The notes beneath the pieces are model-generated. The model searched no databases. It was not told the DNA's origin and saw nothing but the letters and a program-made list of their open reading frames with translations. This document shows, in pieces, positions 58,528-64,000 of a stretch of DNA of 64,000 nucleotides (position 1 is the first letter of the stretch; each line of letters begins with the position of its first letter). The stretch lies in assembly GCF_042434395.1 (NCBI RefSeq), contig NZ_JBHLTP010000003.1, positions 930,001 through 994,000 on the forward strand, in the 5' to 3' direction. The stretch is from Pontibacillus salicampi (GTDB lineage Bacteria; Bacillota; Bacilli; Bacillales; BH030062). Position numbers and translations under genes: made by a program.

Positions 58528-58713
58528 GTGGAAAAGCAAGAATTTTTCGATATTACCGTACAACCTACTGAATCTCTTGCAGAGGCATTAGACCAGTTGA
58601 TTACAGACCGAAAAAGGGAAACGGGATCCTATAATATATCTGTTCACCAGGTAGTTCAAGTAAGAGCAAATGTCTTTACTGTTATCTTGAACACTACCGT
58701 CACTAGCTTTTAA
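58528..58713 (+). CDS. Unknown 61-aa protein in an operon with a flavoprotein
   Basis: GTG 58528 follows GGAGGA at a good distance. The 61-residue product is soluble, with one charged helix (ESLAEALDQLITDRKRE) and a C-terminal hydrophobic strand region (VVQVRANVFTVILNTTV). I do not recognise it. It ends 11 bases before the flavoprotein gene, whose ribosome binding site overlaps its stop, so it is probably cotranslated with it. Confidence 0.65.
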   Translation: MEKQEFFDITVQPTESLAEALDQLITDRKRETGSYNISVHQVVQVRANVFTVILNTTVTSF

Positions 58714-58724
58714 AGGAGATAGTT

Positions 58725-60065
58725 ATGTACGATGTTACGATTATTGGAGCAGGCGTAAGCAGTGTTTTTTTAGCTTATACTCTAATGAAGAAAAATGAGC
58801 ACCTTCGTATCCATATTATTGATAAGGGTAAGGAGTTAAAGGATCGCTTATGTAGTATAGAGAAGGAAAATGGCTGTACGTGCAGTGGAGAGTGCGACCA
58901 GTACATAGGGTTTGCTGGACTTGGTAAAAGTGAAGGTAAATTTAATTATACCAATGCTTTTGGAGGCGAACTTGCTCGAAAAGTAGGGGATAGTGAAGCA
59001 ATGGAGTTAATGGATGAAGTAGATCATATTCTTACGGATTTTGGTGGTTCAGATCGCCCTAAGTACAGCACTCATAACGAATCACTAGTAGAAAGAGCAA
59101 AGCCATTCGACCTTAATATATTGTCTACAGAAGTAAGACATCTTGGTACTGTATTAGCTAAACGCATCTTTGAGCGCATGTATCAATATATGAAAGAACA
59201 TATCGATTTCACCTTCCAAACAGATGTTCAGCATATTTATCAAAGCAACCATTCGTTTACCATTCATACGAACAAAGGTGTCTTCACCACATACAAACTT
59301 GTTCTTGCTACTGGTAAGAGCGGGGGAGACTGGCTGGATAAGCAAGCGACAGCCCTTGGAATTCAACAAGGAGAAACAAGATTGGATATGGGAGTAAGAG
59401 TGGAATTGGAAGGGAATCAATTTCAACCCATTCTAGATAATACGTTTGAGACTAAGCTGCAATATGAGAAAGGCGAATATACAGCTACTACGTATTGTAT
59501 GAATCCAGGCGGCCGCATCATAAGAAAATATCAGCATGGACTAGTCATGCCAGATGGACAAAATGCAAAGGAAAAAGCTTCCCCAAGTCCTAATGTAAAC
59601 TTCACCTTGTTTGTCCCGCAATACTTCTCCTCTGTTAAGCAAGCACATACGTATGCAAGAAATGTGGTGGGAGAGATTAATCAAGGAAGCGATCGTATCG
59701 TAGTGCAACGATTAGGAGATTTACTAGTATCTAAGAAGACTGAGTCCTTGAGCACAAATGCTATCATTCCTACATTAACTGCTCATCCAGGAAACCTTTT
59801 GACTGAAATTCCAAGGCTTTATATAGATATGTTACTCGATTTTATTCATGCTGTAGAAGGATTGATTGGAGAAAGGTGGAAGGAAGATACGCTACTATAT
59901 GGACTGGACACCAAATTTTACGAACCAGCCTATACAACCAATGATTATTTTGAAACAGAAGTGCCTGGTTTATTCCTGGCGGGTGATTGTTCAGGGGAAA
60001 CACATTCTTTATCACAAGCAGCAGCAAGCGGAATCCATATAGGAAGACACTTAGCTTCCGGATGA
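58725..60065 (+). CDS. FAD-dependent oxidoreductase (COG2509 type)
   Basis: This 446-residue flavoprotein starts with the dinucleotide-binding fold VTIIGAGVSSVFLAY and ends with the FAD-contacting GLFLAGDCSGETHSLSQAAASG. An early Cys-rich segment (ENGCTCSGECDQ) may be a redox or metal site. The middle resembles the FAD-dependent dehydrogenases of COG2509. Reaction is unknown. AAGGAGA precedes ATG 58725. Confidence 0.82.
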   Translation: MYDVTIIGAGVSSVFLAYTLMKKNEHLRIHIIDKGKELKDRLCSIEKENGCTCSGECDQYIGFAGLGKSEGKFNYTNAFGGELARKVGDSEAMELMDEVDHILTDFGGSDRPKYSTHNESLVERAKPFDLNILSTEVRHLGTVLAKRIFERMYQYMKEHIDFTFQTDVQHIYQSNHSFTIHTNKGVFTTYKLVLATGKSGGDWLDKQATALGIQQGETRLDMGVRVELEGNQFQPILDNTFETKLQYEKGEYTATTYCMNPGGRIIRKYQHGLVMPDGQNAKEKASPSPNVNFTLFVPQYFSSVKQAHTYARNVVGEINQGSDRIVVQRLGDLLVSKKTESLSTNAIIPTLTAHPGNLLTEIPRLYIDMLLDFIHAVEGLIGERWKEDTLLYGLDTKFYEPAYTTNDYFETEVPGLFLAGDCSGETHSLSQAAASGIHIGRHLASG

Positions 60066-60139
60066 TGAGATATGAGCTTCTTTTTAGTATAATAGAGGGA
60101 GCATGTAGTGAAGGATGAAGAAAAGAAAGGGAATGCCTT

Positions 60140-61417
60140 GTGGACGATAAACAAATTATTCTTCAAACAGATGATATACATAAAGTAACGGAATACATTA
60201 GTCAAGCCCTACAAAAGCCAGTCATTATTGAGAACAAAAATTTTGAGCTTATTTCCTATAGTTCATCGGTTGAAGAGTTTGATCAAACCCAGCAAAAGAC
60301 CATTCTATCAAAGAAATGTCCTGTTTTTATAATCGACAGATTAAAAAAAGAGGGAATTGTCCAGAAACTTGAAAAGCAATTAGCTCCAATCCGGGTTAGT
60401 GCAATGGAGGATTTAGGTTTTTATGAAAGAGTTGTAATCGGAGCAAGGTATTTACAGCATACAATGGGCTATATATGGGTTCAGGAATCTTCAGAGCCAT
60501 TAAAGGATCAAGAGTTACATTTATTAGAGGAGATTGCAAGTCATGTAGGAAAGCTGATTTATGATGCATATAATAAATGGAGTGCCTCAGAGGGAAGAAA
60601 GGACGAGCTGCTTTGGAAGCTCATTCACCATGAATACGGAACAGAACAGCAAATGAAACATGATGCCGCATTAATGAAACTGCCGCTTCCAGCCCGTTTT
60701 TCTGTACTTGTTTTCTCCTTAACCGACCCTGCACAGGGACATTTATTAGATGAACTATATTCCATGATTAATCCATTGCCGGAAAGACCACGTATTCAAA
60801 TGTTGAAGGCGGAATTTCAGCTTGTACTTATCGTTCATGGAATAGGTAATGATAAAGGGTCTTCAACCTTTCTTGGAAGATTACTCATTAACAAAGTGAA
60901 GGATCAATTTAGCTATACAGAATTCTATGCCTTCATGATTGGATTAGGGAAAGAATACAATCGTTTATTTCATGTTCGGAAGAGTTTCTTAGAAGCATTA
61001 GAGGTTATAGAAACTGCTAATTTCATTGAGCCGAGACCGGAATCCATGCCTCGAGAATTTTCAAAGCTAGGGGTGTATCGTTATTTGGCTACCTTATATG
61101 AGAAGAATAGCTCGGAGGATTATTTTAGTGAAGATCTTTTAATACTTATATCGAAGGACGCTATTGGTCATACTGATTTATTAAAAACATTAGAAGTGTA
61201 CTTAGCTAATAACGGAAAAGGGAAGCAAACAGCTACAGAATTATTTATTCATCCCAATACACTGAATTACCGAATTAAACAAATTGTCGATCTCACTAAT
61301 ATTGATTTTAGTGACTTTAATATGAAGAGCTATTTATACACAGAATTACTCCTGCTAAATAATGTACCCGCTTATTACAAGAGATATAAGGATGCTATAC
61401 AATCCAATATAGAATGA
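60140..61417 (+). CDS. putR: PucR family regulator, probable PutR
   Basis: This 425-residue PucR-family activator has an N-terminal GAF-like sensor part (VIENKNFELISYSS, ~residues 20-150) and a C-terminal helix-turn-helix (TATELFIHPNTLNYRIKQIVDLTNIDF). B. subtilis PutR is a PucR-type activator of putBCP that responds to proline. The location downstream of the put genes supports that role. GTG 60140 follows AAAGGGA. It is separated from the put genes by three others. Confidence 0.83.
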   Translation: MDDKQIILQTDDIHKVTEYISQALQKPVIIENKNFELISYSSSVEEFDQTQQKTILSKKCPVFIIDRLKKEGIVQKLEKQLAPIRVSAMEDLGFYERVVIGARYLQHTMGYIWVQESSEPLKDQELHLLEEIASHVGKLIYDAYNKWSASEGRKDELLWKLIHHEYGTEQQMKHDAALMKLPLPARFSVLVFSLTDPAQGHLLDELYSMINPLPERPRIQMLKAEFQLVLIVHGIGNDKGSSTFLGRLLINKVKDQFSYTEFYAFMIGLGKEYNRLFHVRKSFLEALEVIETANFIEPRPESMPREFSKLGVYRYLATLYEKNSSEDYFSEDLLILISKDAIGHTDLLKTLEVYLANNGKGKQTATELFIHPNTLNYRIKQIVDLTNIDFSDFNMKSYLYTELLLLNNVPAYYKRYKDAIQSNIE

Positions 61418-61447
61418 GTCCTCTAATACGTATTAGGGGACTTTTCT
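61417..61447 (+). terminator. Rho-independent terminator
   Basis: AGTCCTCTAATA pairs with TATTAGGGGACT (one G-U pair), followed by TTTT; the left arm begins at the last base of putR. Confidence 0.8.
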
Positions 61448-61569
61448 GTATCTGTGCATTCATATTGAGTGAAAATTGTTACAGTTTTATTAACACCATG
61501 ATAGAATAATAGACAAACAGAATGTGCGTGGTAAAATAAAGTAGAGTACATATTAAGGGAGTTATTAAT

Positions 61570-62187
61570 ATGAAGCCTTGGATAAGAAAGTTTTCGGTCA
61601 TATTCATTACTATACTGACACTGGGGTTATACACACCGCCGTTTCACGTTGATACAGAAGCTGCGGAAAAGAATGCCTCTACTCCGAAAAAGAATATTCA
61701 CGATGATTCTGTAACTACCAAATCGATAGCAGATACACACCCTGACCAGGAACTCACGATAGATTACGATGATTCCGTTGTTACCAATCAAGATTATATT
61801 GATGGGCTCACAGCTGCAGCAATAGAACAAATGTACACTAAAATGGGACCTCGAATCATGAATAAAGTAGAAGAGGAAATTACTACAGTTATTCTACCTG
61901 GAATTGAGGACACAGTAGAAAGCATTATGGAACGGGAAGAAGAACAAATACCATATTATGAAATTACCGTAGATTCCACTGGCGGATATGGAGAGCGGAT
62001 TTTCCATTTAGTTAATAATCGTACTCACGAAGAAGTAGCCCGTTTTGACGTTAGAAGAGTAAACAAACCAGGAGAAGGTCATTGGTTTCATTTCCATTAT
62101 CATTTAAAAGAAGATAACTTTGAAAAACATTATACTATTGGTGAAGTGTACTGGGATAAAAACACACCGCCAAAGTGGATGTCATAA
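61570..62187 (+). CDS. ypjP: YpjP-like exported protein
   Basis: This 205-residue protein begins with a basic residue cluster and a hydrophobic segment (FSVIFITILTLGLYT), consistent with a signal peptide or membrane anchor, followed by a Lys/Asp/Thr-rich linker. The C-terminal block (VTVDSTGGYGERIFHLVNN-like region, then GHWFHFHYHLKEDNFEKHY) matches YpjP. In B. subtilis ypjP lies next to dfrA-thyB, unlike here. Function is unknown. GGGAG precedes ATG 61570. Confidence 0.82.
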   Translation: MKPWIRKFSVIFITILTLGLYTPPFHVDTEAAEKNASTPKKNIHDDSVTTKSIADTHPDQELTIDYDDSVVTNQDYIDGLTAAAIEQMYTKMGPRIMNKVEEEITTVILPGIEDTVESIMEREEEQIPYYEITVDSTGGYGERIFHLVNNRTHEEVARFDVRRVNKPGEGHWFHFHYHLKEDNFEKHYTIGEVYWDKNTPPKWMS

Positions 62188-62194
62188 CAATGTA

Positions 62195-62235
62195 AGAGAG
62201 TGCTTTCTTTATTAATAAGAGAGCACTCTCTCTAT
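62195..62235 (+). terminator. Rho-independent terminator
   Basis: AGAGAGTGCT pairs with AGCACTCTCT across a 15- to 17-base loop, with only a weak T tail; it ends ypjP. Confidence 0.6.
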
Positions 62236-62253
62236 TTGATAGGAGGAAGCAGT

Positions 62254-62796
62254 ATGCAAGCATGGCAGACGTTGAGAAGTGAATACATAATGGAATCACC
62301 ATATGGGAATTTCAGAAAAGACACATGTGCTTTGCCTAATGGTAATATTATTGAAGATTATTATGTAAATGAATATAGCGATTGGGTGAACGCTATTGTC
62401 ATAACGAAAGATCGTCAGCTAGTGTTGGTTAAACAGTATCGACAAGGAGGTCAGGACTTCTTTTTGGAAATTCCAGGAGGGATTGCTGAGAAAGGGGAAA
62501 TCTATGAGGAAGGAATTACCCGTGAAGTAATAGAGGAGACTGGCTATATTAGCGAGCACCCACCAGTATGGCTAGGGGAGTTTATGGTAAACCCGGCTGT
62601 ACAGAACAATAAAGTGGTGAGTTATCTATTCCATGAAGCTTATCCAGGTTATGCTCAGGATCTTGATGAAAATGAAGATATTCAACTAGAAATAATCCCC
62701 TTAGACATGATGGAGGACTTGATAGCAAACCAAAAGATTACCCAACTATTTACGATAACATCCTATTACTTGGCAAAATCAAAAGGATATGTATAA
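62254..62796 (+). CDS. NUDIX hydrolase
   Basis: This 180-residue NUDIX protein has the full box GGIAEKGEIYEEG...REVIEETGY, with catalytic Glu residues in REVIEE. The preceding QYRQGG and GEFMVNPAV blocks suggest an ADP-ribose pyrophosphatase-like subgroup. TAGGAGGA precedes ATG 62254; a longer frame from 62200 lies within the ypjP terminator. It is convergent with serA. Confidence 0.87.
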   Translation: MQAWQTLRSEYIMESPYGNFRKDTCALPNGNIIEDYYVNEYSDWVNAIVITKDRQLVLVKQYRQGGQDFFLEIPGGIAEKGEIYEEGITREVIEETGYISEHPPVWLGEFMVNPAVQNNKVVSYLFHEAYPGYAQDLDENEDIQLEIIPLDMMEDLIANQKITQLFTITSYYLAKSKGYV

Positions 62797-62797
62797 C

Positions 62798-62838
62798 AAA
62801 GGAAAGCTCGGTTTAAGAGAACCGAGCTTTCCTTTGTT
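62798..62838. terminator. Bidirectional terminator
   Basis: AAAGGAAAGCTCGGTT pairs perfectly with AACCGAGCTTTCCTTT between the convergent NUDIX and serA genes, flanked by A and T runs. Confidence 0.9.
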
Positions 62839-62843
62839 TTAAG

Positions 62844-64000
62844 CTATAGTTGAATTTCTTTTACTGAATTAATATTTGCAATGGAGGAAAGGTCATTATA
62901 TATATCCTGATTCGCATGTTTATCAACCGATAACATCATAATGGCGTCTCCACCTTCCGTTTTACGACCAACCTGCATAGTTGCGATGTTAATATCGTGC
63001 TGACCGAGTGTGGTACCTACCAGTCCAATCATTCCAGGTGTATCCTGGTGCTGAATATATAATATATGATTCTCTGGTGCCATATCTATCGTATAGTCAT
63101 CAATCTTAATGATTCTAGGTCCATATCCAGTTAATAAAGTGCCTGAAACGGTCCTTGTTCCGATAGCAGTTTCAATGGATACAGAGATCAGGTTAGTAAA
63201 ATCTCTAGTGGAACCAGAATATTCTACAGAATAAGATAAATTATAAGATTTTGCCATATGGAAAGCATTAACGATGTTCACCTTATCTCCAAGATGATAG
63301 CTTAATAGCCCCTTCATGATATGACGCGTCAATGATGCTGTATCATAATCAGTTAGTTCCCCTGCATAGGTTATGGTGACTTTTTTCGGTGCTTCTTCTA
63401 TTAATTGAATTGCCGTTTCTCCAAGTTTGATTCCCAGCTGATAATACGGCTCTAATATTTCTCTAACTTCTGATGATATCGACGGCATATTGACGGCGTT
63501 TTTGAAGGGTTCCCCTCGCAGAATTGCAAGTATTTCTGCGCTTACGTCATAGGCAACTAGCGTTTGAGCCTCTTCTGTAGAAGCCCCTAGATGAGGTGTA
63601 GCAATTACCTCTGGACAATTTAATAATGGATGCCCTGTTGCAGGCTCTTCTTCAAATACATCTAAAGCTGCACCAGCCACTTTACCATTTTCGATTGCAC
63701 GTAATAATGCAGTCTCTTCAATGATGCCACCTCGAGCGCAATTTAATATTCTTACCCCTGTCTTCATCTTATCGAAAGCTTCATCATTAATCATATGTTT
63801 CGTATCTTTTGTAAGAGGGGTGTGGACGGTAATGAAATCACTCTGCTCATATATCTCATCTAAAGACCCTTTCACAACCCCGAGTTTTTGAGCTCGTTCC
63901 TCTGTCAGGAATGGATCATATGCAACGATATTCATCCGAGCAGCTTTTGCTCGCCTTGCTACCTCACTTCCAATCCTACCCATCCCGACAACTCCCAGGG
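62844..64000 (-). CDS. serA: D-3-phosphoglycerate dehydrogenase, N-terminus cut by window end
   Basis: This minus-strand gene enters the window without its start. The visible ~385 residues begin in the NAD-binding Rossmann motif (GVVGMGRIGSEVA) and carry the catalytic blocks CARGGIIEE and HLGASTEEAQ (with catalytic His), followed by the intervening (ASB) domain and a C-terminal ACT domain (HQDTPGMIGLVGTTLGQH). It oxidises 3-phosphoglycerate in the first step of serine synthesis. The ACT domain suggests serine feedback. The internal ATG at 63983 is not the true start. Confidence 0.95.
   Translation of the reverse strand, partial: LGVVGMGRIGSEVARRAKAARMNIVAYDPFLTEERAQKLGVVKGSLDEIYEQSDFITVHTPLTKDTKHMINDEAFDKMKTGVRILNCARGGIIEETALLRAIENGKVAGAALDVFEEEPATGHPLLNCPEVIATPHLGASTEEAQTLVAYDVSAEILAILRGEPFKNAVNMPSISSEVREILEPYYQLGIKLGETAIQLIEEAPKKVTITYAGELTDYDTASLTRHIMKGLLSYHLGDKVNIVNAFHMAKSYNLSYSVEYSGSTRDFTNLISVSIETAIGTRTVSGTLLTGYGPRIIKIDDYTIDMAPENHILYIQHQDTPGMIGLVGTTLGQHDINIATMQVGRKTEGGDAIMMLSVDKHANQDIYNDLSSIANINSVKEIQL

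Noticed and set aside
1..64000. Prophage, IS element, CRISPR array or defence island
   Set aside because: No integrase, transposase, cas gene, regular repeat array or typical defence nuclease was found; gene content and start signals are uniform throughout.

Overview
The window is chromosomal DNA from a low-GC, endospore-forming Bacillota of the Bacillaceae type. Sporulation and germination genes support this: a gerABC-type operon, a YjcZ-type peptide, a SplA-like protein and a YqfQ-like protein. So do genes with recognisable Bacillus orthologues (ypdP/ypdQ, yozE, yfkAB, ypjP, yolD, thyA-dfrA, bcsA-bpsB, mhqOD, ispA, putB-putC-putR), strong AGGAGG ribosome binding sites and abundant intrinsic terminators. 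I cannot name the genus; the gene set would suit the Halobacillus/Pontibacillus/Virgibacillus group, but that is a guess. I see no prophage, insertion sequence, CRISPR array, rRNA or tRNA. The region looks like core and near-core chromosome.

Layout. 1-3.7 kb: germination receptor operon gerA-gerB-gerC. 3.8-5.4 kb: M32 carboxypeptidase plus a 50-residue membrane peptide. 5.9-9.9 kb: two tandem paralogues of exactly equal length with unknown function, then a polytopic membrane protein. 10.1-12.5 kb (minus): ba3-type cytochrome oxidase, including its 54-residue subunit 2A. 12.8-16 kb: SDR, CheX, type III polyketide synthase and its methyltransferase partner. 16.3-18.8 kb: Na+/solute symporter convergent with an AraC regulator. 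19-21.7 kb: a Fur-box-flanked small membrane protein, rhodanese, RNase H-like protein and queuosine-precursor transporter. 22-25.9 kb: cold-shock protein, formate-THF ligase, DUF72 and HD proteins. 26-29.9 kb: thyA-dfrA-mobA followed by tatA-tatA-tatC and yozE. 30-31.4 kb: YjcZ peptide, a divergent SOS (LexA) promoter driving yolD and a mini WYL-like gene, then a PilZ protein. 31.5-38.8 kb: sbcD-sbcC, small conserved proteins, ung and yqfQ. 38.8-46.3 kb: msrAB, an AbrB-type transporter, mhqO-mhqD with an MhqR operator, sfsA, manA and a luciferase-like monooxygenase. 46.4-53.5 kb: mostly minus-strand genes (intracellular subtilisin, YfkAB, Cu/Zn SOD, DoxX, acylphosphatase, SplA-like). 53.6-61.4 kb: HAD hydrolase, then the proline catabolic cluster with a cre site, accessory genes and the PucR-type regulator. 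61.6-64 kb: YpjP, NUDIX and the C-terminal part of SerA, cut by the window end.

Themes. DNA damage and repair recur (SOS promoter, SbcCD, Ung). So does oxidative and quinone stress (MsrAB, MhqOD, SodC, DoxX). One-carbon and thymidylate metabolism is represented by Fhs, ThyA and DfrA.

The best candidates for undescribed biology are the SOS divergon with its mini WYL-like protein, the Fur-bracketed small membrane protein, the equal-length tandem membrane paralogues, and the orphan genes embedded in the proline cluster. All assignments come from reading the sequence and from knowledge of the families; no database search was run.
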